Origin: Brachypodius melanocephalos
Lineage: Eukaryota; Chordata; Aves; Passeriformes; Pycnonotidae
Length of the DNA: 64,000 nt
Direction of reading: 5' to 3'
Assembly: GCA_013398615.1 (NCBI GenBank)
Contig: VZSR01000514.1
Span: 2,909,790 to 2,973,789, forward strand
Positions 1 through 13,400 of this stretch are shown here, piece after piece; the first letter of the stretch is position 1, and the number at the start of each line of letters is the position of its first letter. A program made the position numbers and the translations under genes. The notes under the pieces were generated by a model. The model searched no databases, had not been told where the DNA came from, and saw only the letters and a list, made by a program, of their open reading frames with translations.

Positions 1-3000
1 AGAGTACTGAACCAAATCCTGTTGATGTGGGTGCATTTGTACTACAATGAAGTTCTCCCTCTTCTCTCTCAACTTGGTTTCCTATTTCCCAGACCCAGTG
101 CTGACATCAGGTACGTGTATCTTGTCACATGGACAATGGCTCCTTCTCGAAACTGAACTATTCCTGTCTCAAAAGAATGGAGAATTTTGTGACTTACCCT
201 AGGGCACTGCGGTGTAGCTGGCAGCAATGAAAAAAAAAAGCTACAGCAGGGAATGAAGGAAGTTCTTTTCTAGATGATTTTAAGTTCAGGATGTACTCAC
301 AATTGAGCTTTTGTTTGCTGTTGTTCTTTTTAAATAACTAAAAATTCAGGGAGTGTATTGGGGGAAGCCTCTTCGGTATGTTGGGTGCTCATCTGTCCCG
401 GAGGATGTGGTGTGAACAGGGTGGACAGTTTCCTTCTCTGTGCAGAACAGAGCGAGGATTGTCTGAGTATGAGAAAGGCAAAGCAGTGATCCTTCAGACC
501 ATGGCCTTGTTACTCTGTGCTTTTATGTTTGAAATCAGGAGATTCTTTAGCTCAGCAATTTGTACTGTGCTGTAAGACAAAATGAATGAAAAGTGCAGTC
601 TAGGGAAAAGACTGAGGCTTTCTTGGGTTTGCGCTAAGCTTGCCCCCTTGGTATCTTTGTTTTTTTGTTTGGCATTTTTTTTTCCCTTGAGATTTGCCAT
701 TTCTATCAAAATATGTAGAGAGGTCTGGGATTTTGTTTTCAGAACTTTAGAGAGACTGGGATTTGAAGGAATACATGCCATCACCCTTATTGTATATATG
801 TTACAATATATTGAAGTATTGTATAATACAAAGCTGAATTTTTCACATTTTGGCATTGTGTATGGTTTGATTCTTACCACTGTGACATTATTCTTCCACT
901 TCAGAAAGATGCATGGCTTTAGAGCTTTGGTGGAGGAGGGAATGTTTGCCTGTGATGATGCTGATACCAGCCTTTACTTTGGGGTGAAATCGTGAGTAGG
1001 ATTCCTGGGTAGCTTGGTCTCATTTGTCAGATTCCAAACTCCAGAGTGATGTCAATGAAAGGAGACGTGGAACTAGATAACACCCCCAAACTTTCTTGTG
1101 TACGTGCCTGTATTCATCAGTCCAGTGAGCAATCTCTCTCCCTCACACCTGAGGGTTACACTGCACTGCTGCTGGGCTGAGGTCACACATCTCCACGAGC
1201 TGTCCACCTCTGCAGCATCTCTGCTCAGGTTTGTGTTCCTGAGGTGTGCTCCTGGCTGGTAGCTCTGCCTCAAGCCCTTCTTGTATTCAGTTCAAATGAG
1301 ACAGGAAAGGACAGTGGAATTCCAGCCTCTCCTTGACTCTGTAGAGATTTTTAAAGATGTACTGTTTTACTTCTTTCTTCTAGAAGACTCCATGCATGTC
1401 TTTCCTGTTTGCAGGGGTTTGGATTTGCCAAGCCAGTTCCCTTGCTGGTGGGCACACCTTTTCCTGTTATAAAAACAAGCTGCAGGATACATATTCTATT
1501 TGTTTCAGCACCTTTGTAAACCTTGTTTCAGAAGATGAGCTGTGGAGCTGGTGCTGGATAAGGAGTAAATGTGATGAATGGCATTTCCTACCCTCATGTT
1601 CAGGCAAGCATTCAGGTTTGTTTCATTTGCATGGAAGTAGAAGGGTATGAATAGCGACTTGAGTGCTGCTTTCTCTTCATTATTCACCTAGTTAAGTCCC
1701 TGTTTTGCTGTGTTTGCCTTTCCTGTAATCACCTATGTTCTTACCTCCACATGCTTTGGATGTGCCTTGAGAGATTCAGCTCCTGATGTAAATTTTGAGT
1801 AACTGCCTTGAGTTTAGGGGACCTGTTATTTAGGTACAGCTCTCTCACAGGTCATGGAATTAGGGCAATATAAGCCAGAAATGAACCAGGAACAGTGTTC
1901 TGGTAGCTCTTGACCTCCCCCAGGGACAGATGCTGGTCCCATTGCCTTTCCTGTGATATTAGCTTAGAGTTGCTCTATTCTACCCCCTAAAACAGCTTGA
2001 CTCTGCTGCCTCTTGCCCAGGGGTGTTCCATGCCACAGGAGGGTAAAAGGAGGAAAGAGAGGCACACCCTGGAAAAACACTGCAACTATCCCCAGCATTA
2101 AACTCTGAGTTTTTACCCACCTTTCTTATGTGAGTTTTAAATTGGCCACAGCCAGTTGCATTAAAGGTGAGGCCATGTCCTGCATATTACATACATGAGT
2201 TCAGAAGTGACAGATCTTTCTGGGGAGCTCCCAGCAACAGCAAACACAGAGCAACTAGAGGCAAATGAATGAGTGAATGTTTTATTGTTGGACTGTGTAA
2301 TGCTTTATTGTGCCACGGGACGGGAGTATTTGATGTTGTGCTGGTCACCAGTTCATGTGTGAAGCCTCAAGCATTGATCTGTGGGGGTTAAATGCATGCT
2401 GGAGATGTTTTCTGTGCTGTGCCACTTCAAATTCTCTCTCAAGATTCAACACATTCAAAGCAAATAATTTTCTGTTTCTCATTTGCCAGTAAATGCGTGC
2501 CATTTAGTTTGTAATTGGAGCACAGTATGCTGCGTGTGTCTCTGCTAAATCATGAAAAGTGGTCCATTTTCTAAATTGCACAAGTATTTGTCACCTTTGT
2601 TTTAAAATGAGAGCCATAAATTTTATGGGGCATGTGAATATATGTGTTAGTTTTCCCACCCAGGTGAATAAGTCATACTGTGATCTGACATGGGCTTTAT
2701 GATCCTGCTCAGGTTATGTTCTGCACTAATTTTTTTTCTGCTGCTTCTATATTTAGAATTGAGCTTTGAATTTTTTTTTAAGGAAACAAAAATACGAGAA
2801 AAGAAGGCATGTCAAAAGGGCTGTGCTTCTACATGTTTTTCATGAGCCAGGAGATGCAATGAGCTGTGGCAATTTGGCATGCTGGAGGTGCTTGACAGTC
2901 CATTGCGTATTAAATATGGTACATTTAAAAACTTTGATTTTACACAACTGCGGATCCGTTTGATTAATGTGTTTTCTAGGGAGTTTTTAAATACTTGTAT

Positions 3001-6000
3001 TGGCTGAGCAAAGTCCACTAATGCTTAATGGGGCATGACAGTGGCCTCAGCCTAGCTGTGATGTGGAATATCAGCTGACAGGGGAGACAGAAAGGGTTAT
3101 GTTCCTAATCTTATGGGGGATGAAATGCAAATGAATTAATGGAACAGAATTCCTTCACACTTCTGGAAATGCAATATTTTTTTTCAGGTCAGCAAACATT
3201 ATGAAAACCTTACCATCTCTGTCTCTGAAGAAACATGTGCCCTTCAAAAAGTGAGAATGAAACTTCTCTAATTTTTTTTCTTTTACTGATACTACCATTT
3301 TTCCTTGAACATGTGGGATGTTCTTGGGGTTTTTTTTTTTTTGGTGGAGGGGCTGAGGGAGGGAAATGGGGACAATTTGCAAACAACGTGACTTAACATG
3401 ATAGGAGTTAATCAGAGTTCCTGTGCCAAGCCAGCACTAGTCAATAAAAGCACTGCTGCTCTTTCTGAGAGAATAAACATCTTTGTGCCCTTCAGCTGTC
3501 TCTGTGTTTTGGTGGGGGAGAGAAAAAGGGCTCAAGGACGTGGTGTAGGATTCCTGTCTGTCTATTATTTGCAATATACACGGCATTTGTAGCGCAAGGA
3601 AGATGGCAAAGTGCGGTGCAGCAAAAAGTGCCAATACAGAGTTGGAGCGGGGTTTTGTGATATGCCTAAAAGAGCTTTTGGTAATATTTTTTTCACAGTG
3701 GCTCAAAGAGATTGAATTTAGGCCACTGCCAAGAACTGTTGAAAACCCCATTTTGGGCTCAGGTCCTTTTTCTGATGTTAACTCAACAGGAGCTTTGTGA
3801 ATTTGTGATGCAGGATTGAAACCGATGAGGAAACAGAAAATAAGAGGAAATCTGGAAATGCTCAGAGTAGTTACTGGGTGCAGGGTGGTTGGGAGGATGA
3901 CTGCAGGGGGATGAACCTCTCTTTCCAGTGCATGGGACTGAGGTGTGGGCTGGCTTACAGGAGCTATGTGAATGTTGGCTGGAATAAGTGCAAGGACTAC
4001 AGACAGATTGACCCTGATCTTACTGAACTTCTGCTCTCAAGGACCGAGCACGTGGATAGTGGGATCTTATCCTCAGCAGGAATTGCTGGTCTATTTAAAA
4101 CAGGACTCTGTGCTTACCTCTCTGGGTTTCACTGGTCTCACCTCAATATTGGTATTTATCCATAAGAAACCAGCTTGAGCAGAAATATGGATACAAGATG
4201 CACTCTAACACTGACCACCTTTAGCTAGGTTTACTTTACACTTCAACAAAATGTTGTCAGCATCTTGTCCTGCCAACATCAGTACATTTTCTGAGATTCA
4301 GAGATGATTTCTGTCCTGTTCTAGCTCTTCTCATCATCAATTGCCAGATTTTCACAAGGCAGAGTCACTCAGCAGGTCTTATTTTCACACAGACCAGTTC
4401 CCTGTTCATTGCTTAGGGAGTCATAGGGTGATTGTAATTTATGGCCATACTAAGGAGGCTTTACAGGGGATTTAAGCAGATTTAGCATGGACAGGACCAG
4501 ACAAAACAATGATTTGGCTTCCATTTTTGTAATTACACAATATGAGAAGGATTTTCTGAGCCAGGTACCCAAGGAGTGGTGAGACCTACTGTCCTCTCTT
4601 ATAAATTGAAGAGTTGCCTCAGAGCACAAAGGTCTCATTAGATCTGGAAATTCAATGCCTTGATCTATCATAGATGTTTTAAGATTAATGTGGAGGAAGC
4701 TAGGTTTCTTTTAGTATTTCACAATTTGATTTTAGCCTGGATATTATTTCCCAATGGAGAAGGAGTTGTTTACTTGGGAAATATCACAAGTGGTGGAATA
4801 TTGAGAACTGAGCAGTCATTTTTGATGCTTACACACAGACATCACCAAGACACAGGGACACTTACAAAATGCAATGTTCAGGTAGATTGACCAAGAGAAG
4901 TTTTACTAAACCTCAGTAACTCAAGGAAGGTGAGTGCATACCTAGCAGTTACCATGAGTGCATAATGAAGGAGGCATCCTAACTTTTGTCTTTGAAATGT
5001 ATTGTATGATTCAGAGACACTACAGTGTATAAATGATACCACCTTCGTTAACTTAAAAACTGTATCTTCCTGATTCAATCCTGTATTTCCAGTGCTAATT
5101 AAAAGCACATCCTTTGACTCCTGGAGAGATTCTTTGAAGTGGTGCAGCTTAGAACAGGCTGTGGTTCTGAATTTCTTTCATTCTCATTTGCTTATATTGA
5201 CAACCAGGATAAATCTGAAGGCAAAAAGTAAATTTGTTCTCCTTTTAATAGGACCACTCATGCAAGGGGTCTGGGATTAGATTTTAAATTGGCACTTTTA
5301 AAACCTTTGATACAGTTACAGACTCAGTGAGCCATATTTGCCTTTCCTACAGCTAGACCTAGCTGGAAATTACTTTCCTCCTTTGTCAAAATATTTTCTA
5401 ATAAACATTTAGCCTTTCTGCTAAAAACAGTTCAAAACACTCAACAACTAATATAGTTTGGCTGAAAATAGACAGCTTTATTTCCTCTTCTAGAGAAACA
5501 AAACAGACAAACGAAAAATAGCTAGGAAAAAAGTAGACAACATCTGGGAATGCTGTTTAAAAGAAAATCTTGAGGAAGGAAAAGAGAGAAAAGAAGCCCC
5601 AAATGAGCAGTTTCACACTTCTGATCATCAGTGAAGACACACCTCCTCCTTGCACCTCCTTCTTCACCTTCCTCGGGTTCCTTTGCATTATCTCTTCCCT
5701 GTAAGAAATAAAACAGTTAAAGTCAGATGGCACACACAGCCCTGCTGCTGTGGCTGTGAGAGAACTGCTCATCCCTTGTGACTCTGGTGGTGACAATCAC
5801 ATAGTGAGGCCAGGGCAGGTGCCCTGAGCATTCTGCAAGGAAACAGAGTGCCTCAGTCTCTGCTGGGGCTGTCAGGGGTTTGCATGTCTGAATGTGCTGT
5901 CTCTGGAAGAGATCAGTGAACTCCTCCCTGTGAACAAGGGTGAGCAGGGGCTGGAGCTGGTTTTGTGTGCTCATGAAATGGCTTGATTTTCACACTGTAT

Positions 6001-7884
6001 CCTGGGTGTTCGGGTCTTCAGTGTCTCCAGGTTAGGACTGGAGCTTGTATTTAAAGAGCAGTGCCCAGATATTTTAAAAAGATGTTTCCAGTACGAAACC
6101 TTTTTTGTTGTTGAGATTATTGTAACAATCTAGGCTTTAATATTGCTTCTCTTGGGAGACATTGGCGAGGACTTGCTGATTGTACTTTCTCTGAGTACAC
6201 CTTTATAATCATTGCTATGCAAACCAGCATAAATGCTACTCCTGCAGGCACCTGTGTCCTTCAGTCTCAGCAAGAATAGATCAATGCACCAGGCACGATG
6301 AGGAGGGCTGTGGAAAGCCAATATGCAGGTCTGGGACAGAACAAGACTTCTGAGGCAGTAGAATTGGGAAAGGGAGCATACAAATAAGGAGAAACTCCCC
6401 TTAGAGGTGTAGTCCCTGTCAAAAATAAGTTTCAGACCTCTGCTCAGAGCAGTGAGTGAAAGGAATTTAAGGTGTAGAAGACCTGACCAGAAGGCAGAAC
6501 AGCATCAAGATTCCTGGGCTGTTTAGCTAATTTTGCCATTGACACTATCATAGCTACCCAGCTGAGCCTATTCTAACTTCATATCCTTTAAATAATTTGA
6601 AAAATCGATGTATAACCTGCATCCCCCTTCAAGATGCAGTTTACAAAGCCCTCTGGGATCTGCTGGAAGAAGGGGACAGGAATGTCACACCCATTCTGCT
6701 GCTTCCTCTCGGGGCAGGGTATATTCAGAGCAGATGGGGTTGCCAACTCACTGCATCATTGTGGAGGTATTTGCTCAGTAATGAATGAGGCAGAGGAGCA
6801 GGCTGAGAATTCTGCAGTCCAACACCCCACTGAGTCTGCTCAGATGGTAATGTGGAGTGTCTGTCCTCTTCAGGGATGTAAAGCACACCATCTAAATGCA
6901 GAATAACAGGGCTTTTAGAAAACTGGGCCTCTAGATACATGGGAAATGGAGAAACGAAAAATTAAATGAAGGCAGGTTTGTTTTTTATTTTTTTCCCCTC
7001 AAATGAAGAGTGATCTCTCCTTGCAAATGATGAGAAGCCTGAAAGATAATGCACCAGCTGGGGGCTTCTGTATGGGTTTAACTGGAGAGAGGACAACTAG
7101 CAGCAGCCAGTGCATTCCAGCAAAAAGATTGCTGATAATCACATCCCTGCATCAATCATGAGCAGTAGAAATTAGGGAAATAAGGAAGAAGATAAAAATC
7201 AGTAATCTTCCTTACATCTGATGAAGCCCTCTTGGACATGTGATTTCTGCTGGGCTCTTCCAAGGCATCCAGGTTCATTCTTGGTGTTACAACTGTTACA
7301 GATCACTATTGCTTTGGTGTGCAAAAATAATGCCTAAGTTGGGTTTCACAGCATGAGGACTGTAAAGAAATACAGTAAATAATATCCTCAAAAACCTCCT
7401 TTGAAAAAGGGGGAACAAAACTATCTTTCTCTCCAGAATTTACCTGACACTGCTGACATTAGAGAAAGAAGGAGAACCCAGAATAATAGGCCACTGTCAG
7501 TGCCTATTCCATTCTTTATAGAAATACGTGCCAAAATAAAATTATTTTTGGCCATAGTCTGGCAAATGAGCAAACACTTAATCTTGGTGTCTGCTCACAG
7601 TTGTTTGATTTCAAGATGATCCGATCCAAATCTTCATTTAATTATGTCAGCTGCCTCCAGGGCTCCCTGACCCTGTGTGTGTGATGTGGAAACAGGTGAC
7701 AAGAGCTGCTGAGGGCTATGGCTGTGGATTCTGTCTTTAGTGAATTATTTTTAGGTGCCAATGTATTTTGGATTCTCATGCACTGCTTTGTTTTTAATGG
7801 GGATTGTGAACTTGAGTTAAAGCAGCACTTTCAAATATTTTTATTTTGGTGATGAAAAATGACATAAGATGGTAATGTGTGCTT
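1..7884. other. unique non-coding DNA, no gene seen
   Basis: No gene or recognisable transposable element is visible in this stretch. The reading frames are short, occur on both strands and show no domain signature; the longest (582-995, + strand, 137 codons) crosses T-rich low-complexity sequence and matches no family I know. Short homopolymer runs occur, for example T runs near 3331 and 2770. The block at about 2440-2640 is AT-rich, repeat-free and dense in short A/T motifs, which would suit a conserved enhancer, but conservation cannot be judged from one sequence. Intergenic or intronic sequence is the most economical reading. Confidence 0.6.
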
Positions 7885-8488
7885 GCAGCCCAGAAAGCCA
7901 ACCTGCAAAAAAAGGAACAGGGCTAGAAGGTCGAGATAAGTGTTTCTGCCCATTTATTTCTGCTCTCTGAGACCCCTCCTGGAGTATGGTGCCCACCTCT
8001 GGAGCACTCAGCCCAGGAAAGGGATGGACCTGTTGGAGTAATGACCACAAGAGTGATCAGAGGGATGGAGCACCTCTCCTGTGAGGAGAGGCTGAAACAG
8101 TCGGGTTTGTTTATCCTGGAGAAGGGAAGGCTCCAGGAAGGCCTTATTGCAGCCTTTCAGTATATAAAGGGGATTTATAGGACAGGAGAGGCTTGTTACC
8201 AAAGACCTGTAATGACAGGACAAAGGTCATTGGTTTTAAACTGAAAGAGGAGATGTTACATTGAGCAAAAAGAGTTTGTTTTTTTTTTTTATGATGAAAG
8301 TTGTGAGACACTGGCAAGGTTCCCCGGGGAAGCTGTGGATGCCTCATAACTGGAAGTGTTCCAGGTCAGATTGGATGGAACTCTGAGCAACCTGGTCCAA
8401 TGAAAAGTGTCCCTGCCCATGGGCAGGCAGGTTGGAATCAGATGACCTTCAAAGGTCTCTTCCCATCCAAACCATTCCATGATTCCAG
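7885..8488 (+). mobile_element. CR1 LINE, 3'-end fragment
   Basis: This is the clearest mobile element in the window. It follows the CR1 3' region in order: the 'cagcccagaaagccaac' segment (7887), the 'gagacccctcctggagta' segment (about 7970), 'ggagcacctctcctgtgaggag' (about 8068), 'ctggagaagggaaggctcc' (about 8118), and finally 'accattccatgattcca' (8471), which corresponds to the family's end near its short terminal repeats. The copy is 5'-truncated, as is usual for CR1, which inserts by target-primed reverse transcription. It keeps no usable reverse-transcriptase frame and has small indels plus a T-run expansion at about 8279-8290. CR1 is the main interspersed repeat of birds, so this is also the main evidence for the host group. 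Boundaries are good to about 15 bases. Confidence 0.93.
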
Positions 8489-10364
8489 GAAATATTCTTA
8501 TGAAGGGCAATGAGAAAGGGAGACAAAATAAGGGGATGAAATCTGTTGTAGAAAGGAATATAAAGGGTAAATGAGCATTGCTTTCAAGAGCTTTGCCTTG
8601 GTGTCTGGGCAAATTAAAAAATCCTCTGAAGAGAAGGAAATCCTGCTCCCTGTTCCTCAGGTGTCCCTTGCTGCACCCATGGACTTCCAGCTTAGGCAGA
8701 ATAGGAGGAGGCTAAAGAAGAGAAACTCCTGGGGTTTTCTTTGTGAGGTCTAGCAAGGAGAGAGAAGTGCACAAGCAAGAGCAAACATAAAAGGCAGCTG
8801 AGGGTTCAGCCAGGAGTGCCAAGAGCAGTGTTACATTGCAGGTGTGTGTGCAGCTGCCAAATCTGGTGAGCAGAGATTTCGTCCCTCTGGTCTCAGCTCA
8901 TCCAACACTGCTACAGATTTTTCTTTTTCTGGCATGCAGGGGACGCATATCAGTTGTTTTGCTACCTAAAAAAGGAGCCTCCTATTCTGGCAGGTGTGGA
9001 AATCTAAGTGCAAGACCTGAAGGAACCCTGAATTCAGAATTAGAGGTATTAAATCACTTCAGCTGCTGCAGGAAGACGTGTAACCTGCGTGTGAATGGGG
9101 TTGCTTGAGCTCCCTCCTGTGTCTATTTGTGTGATAAAGGTGGGCCTCAATGAGAGACCTAAGCAGGAAAAACTCTACTTGTCAGCTTAAAGCACTTCTG
9201 AATCTACTGTGCTGGTGATGCAGTGATGAAGAGAATATAGAGGAAAGTCTAGCAGGAAGAATAAGAAATATTCTGTTCAGTCTGGAAAAGTTAATTGCAA
9301 CATAAAAATGCTATTATGGTAGTAATGAGAAATCCACTTGTGAAAAGCAAAGTGTCAGGCTGAACTTGCTATTTCCAAAATTTACACCATAACTCAGGGT
9401 TTCATTGAATAAAAAACCTTGTTTAAAAATTCTTTAAAGAAAAATTTAAACATTTAAAGAGAATATTGTTTCTGTTAAGGTATTTGTGATTTTTTTTTGT
9501 CTCTCCTTTCTGTGATTTTCACTGAAACCAGAAATCTCAGTATTTCAGAATTTCAGATCAGAGGTCTTTGAAGATTATATTCCAGCTGATTTCTTTTTCT
9601 GCTTCTGTGTTACTTTCATTGTTTCTTTTGCCACATTGTCAAGCTTCCAGGGCTGATAAAATACTGAAGATGTACACTGTGAGGAAAGCGAAAACACACA
9701 CAAGTCCATAATGGAAAAAGAACAAAGCAACCTAAAACCTTTAGTTTCTCTGAGTAAACTGCAAAATGTAAAAAGGTGGAAAAAGGAGAAGATCCTTTCC
9801 TTCCCTCAAAATGAGAAAACTGAACTTGAGATGCTGTGTGGCCAAATGAAGGGCTTGTGTGCCTTTAAGTTTCTCTTTTCCATCGAGGCACCTTGTGAGC
9901 CCTACAAGAAGCTGCCATTCCTTTCCAACAAACCTCGTTCTCAAGGATCGACAGCTTGTAACTTTGAAATGATTTTTGAAAAGGGGAGGAAAAAACCCAA
10001 CCCAAAAAGGCAACCCTGTGAATGGAGAGCATTCACAGAGAGGGATAAATTTGGGTCCAAACGCTCCCAACCTGTTTTTTTTTTTTCTTCCAGATCTGAT
10101 TTGGTGCTGTCCAGAGGGCAATGGAGTGGGGTCAATAACGAGGTGTGGTCATCAGTCTCTTAACTGGCCTGAGAGAGAAATCCTTTGGGTATCAAACTTA
10201 TGTTTCTTAATTCCTTAAAAAGGACACAATAGTTTCAGCACAGCCACTGTGATAAAGGAGAGAGGACACTTCCTGTGGAATGTATATCTGTGTGAAAAGG
10301 TAGGAGGAGTGGGATGGCCAAAACCCTGTTCAGAACTTTACCTTTGGTATGGTGAGGCAATTTC
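8489..10364. other. unique non-coding DNA
   Basis: No gene is recognised. An open frame at 9711-10163 (+, 150 codons) is lysine-rich with no motif I recognise, and it is opposed by a 126-codon frame on the other strand, so I do not call it. A textbook-looking pyrimidine tract ending in CAG (10074-10093) lies inside it, but no convincing donor or conserved coding frame follows. The segment at about 9280-9480 is AT-rich and repeat-free. Confidence 0.5.
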
Positions 10365-10410
10365 AGATCTATTTTACAAATGGAAAACTGGGAAAGAGGT
10401 TTTAAATTCC
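10365..10410 (-). repeat. possible MIR SINE scrap
   Basis: The words 'attttacaaatggaaaactggg' and 'aaagaggtttta' follow the order of the reverse complement of the MIR 3' half (attttacagatgaggaaactgag, then gaggttaag). Only about 45 bases align by eye and several substitutions are present, so this could be chance. Confidence 0.33.
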
Positions 10411-13400
10411 AGGGGAAGGGAAATCAGTGCTGGTTTGACCTCTAGAACTATCACCTTTCTCTCTGTTTGGACTACAGTCAACCCTTTCCAGATTAATAAT
10501 CATAATAGAGCCTTTGAGCTTTTATCAGACCATCTGATCTGATCTAACCCATGGATGTGAAGATGAAAGGTTAATCCCCAGGGCCATCTGCTTTCCTTTA
10601 CCTTTTCTGTCTGAATTCATTGTTTCTTTGTCTTACCTGTCCACTTTTGGCATGTCTCTTGCTGTCTCATAACACTAATGCTGGTTTACATCTGACTGTG
10701 TGGAGGATGCAGCCTCTGATCAGCAGCTGCCTATTCAGAGATGCTTGCAAGTTTCCTTCAGTATTTCCTCTCCTCTCCTGGCAACTCCTCTCGGTATGAT
10801 TTATGAATTGCAAGCATAGCTGGGGGTGATGTGAAGTATCAACACCTCTGAATTCCAGTGAATAGGAGCTGGGTAATTAATAATAACAAACCAGGAGCCT
10901 TTGCTTTGCTTTGCATGGAGATCACGTAGCAGAGAAACGTTTTTCTGTATTCTTTGGGAATGGGGGAAGTGAGTCCTAACCCTTCCCTGTGCTGTTAAAT
11001 CTGCATGCTATTTTCCTTGGATAATTAAGTAATTCCAGCCTTTCAAGGAGAGAGGCTCCCTCGCTTTCCCCTGTTGGCTTGCAGATGTAGTACACACACC
11101 TTGAGGCAAATCAATGCTAACGATATTACCGTGCATTATTGCAGTAATGGGGGAGAGGAAGCCCAAAGAAAAATGTTCAGCCCTTGCCATTGCATTGTGA
11201 GCATCAGGATCTTTCCTGATGGAGCAGACTTATTAATTGCATTTTCATTTGTGTCCCTGTATCTTAACCCTTCTCTTCTGAGTGCCTCTAAAATTGCCAA
11301 GCGTTGGACAAAAGACAGGAGTGGTCTCTGCAGTACTGCACTGGAACCTGGACATTTGCAACAAAGCCAAGGAGTAGATTCAAACCACCAACAGAAGAAA
11401 GAAGCTGTTCAGTCACTTGGTAGAGCACAGAACAAATACACTCTCTGTTGGAGTAACAAATGTTGTGGTCAGGTGATCTTTGAAGGGAAGAGGTTCCCTT
11501 GAACCTTCCCAAACCTTTCAGGTTTTTGGCCTCTCCGCCCTTTGCCTGTGACAGGTTTTGCATTGCAAAAAATCCCTGTGCAGGTTTTTCCTCCTCCTTG
11601 CCCAGATGAACTCCCTGATTTGCCCCAGCACATTTTTATTTTGTGAAGATCCATCTCCTCAACTCTTCTCATTTTCAATCTGCCTCGAAAGCAGGGAACT
11701 TGTGTGTTGTTTTCAAGTCATAACCTAAACTTCAGAGAGGGGATTGTCTCTTTGCTGTGTTTGCAGACCTTTATCTGGAACCTGACAGGAACTCTAGGCA
11801 TTGCTAAAGTTTAAATTATTATTAATTTAATAATTGCCATTTTTATCATGGAAATCCATACAGCTGTGATGCCTGGCCTTTTCCAGCCTGAATTCATTAC
11901 ACTGTGTGCATTATTCTCTTTATGGGGCTGGTGTTATCTTTCCTAATTTCCTGTGGTGGTGTGAAACTTCAGCTGGTGCCCTGTGAGTTGAAGCTGTTGG
12001 CCAAGAACACTCTAGCAAAGGCTGTAAAAGCTGCCACTCAATTCTGTCCTATTTCCTGTCCTAGAGGTGCTGGGACCACACATTTGCCTGAGACTCCCAC
12101 CTTCAGAATGTTTCATACTCTGTTTACGTAATATTTGATTTAACCTGACTCCTTTTAGGAGATAGTTATTGCTGATTGAGTGCACAGGAGATCTGGGGAC
12201 TGCCAGGACTGGCTTGGTAAGAAACACCTGCCTACAGCCAGCTGCCTACTGCTGTAGTTTTGTCTTATTTTTCTTTATTTCCTTTTTGATTAGTTTCTTC
12301 CGTGCTAAGTATACAACCTTCCCTTCATGTTGACTAGTATAAAGTCTTTCCTCAGTGCTGTAGTTCAATTTCTCTCTTGTCTGGGGTTCTTCTTAAAAGA
12401 AGGGAAGGAAATAGCCATAGGTGAGAATCATAAAAGGTGGTGTTTGTTGTGGGAGAGAAAACAGCACCAAGCTGTTGCAGGTTCAACATCCTCCTGTGAA
12501 GTCCCACCATCAAAGCTGGGGTTGCTGCCAGACTTGTTTCTCTCTAGCTTGCTAAGAAAAGTCTGCCTTTGTGCACTCACACACAGAGAAATCACTTTGT
12601 ATTTAGCTTGAATAGAGGAGAAACAATACCAGCTCCTTCCCCTTCTGAGTTTATTTCAAACTTAGGGGAAGGGAAAAGTAGAAGAAGGAAAGATTTGTCT
12701 GGAAGAGGATAAAAATTAGAAAAAGGTAACTAGGGAGGGAACGGAGTCTTAGAGAGAGAGAACTCTGGCTGTGTCACTGACCACACCAGCCTGATTCTCC
12801 CAGTGTGTGCTCTGTGGGGTGGGAAAAGGCACTTTGTCATTTTTCTGTCTTGTTTCTGCAGGAGTGGAACAAGCATAGGGGAGGCTGCATGTTCACAACA
12901 TTGTCTTTCACAGCAAGGCAGTATTTACACCCTGCCTTTTGGTGGCTACAAAGCCAATTCTAAACCCTCTTAGGCATGAGGCTTCATCAACAACCAGAAA
13001 TGAAAATATGATGGTAAGAGCACAAAATTTCTAACGGTAATGAAGATTCCTTTTCTTCGGGGAACCCACAAGACTGAGGCATACCTTGGGACAGGAAGGG
13101 AGATGAGGGTCATTTAGTCTTTCTGTGTCAATGATCTAATGAACAGTAGCCACACTTCTGGTTTTGTTCAGCTTTTCTCCAAATGGCATATCTCATAGAG
13201 TATTCTTAGGTATTATAACATCTTAAGCCATGTCCTCTCTTCATAACATGTGGCACAGTTGGACCCAGCTTTTAGATGAGCTCATTGAATTCAGAAGACA
13301 AAGAGGGGCTGAAGGTTTAAATGTCCCGATCCAGAGCTCTCTATGTAATACTAAGGAGCATATTCTCAAAAACTTGGCAAATGCTTCTGAAAGTCCAGTA

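Noticed and set aside
582..995. 137-codon open frame on + strand
   Set aside because: Crosses T-rich low complexity, is overlapped by a 128-codon frame on the other strand, has no recognised domain and an arbitrary start.
9711..10163. 150-codon open frame on + strand with an internal acceptor-like tract
   Set aside because: Lysine-rich composition reflects A-rich DNA; no motif; an equally long frame lies on the opposite strand.
11074..11502. 142-codon open frame on + strand
   Set aside because: No domain signature, no convincing splice sites.
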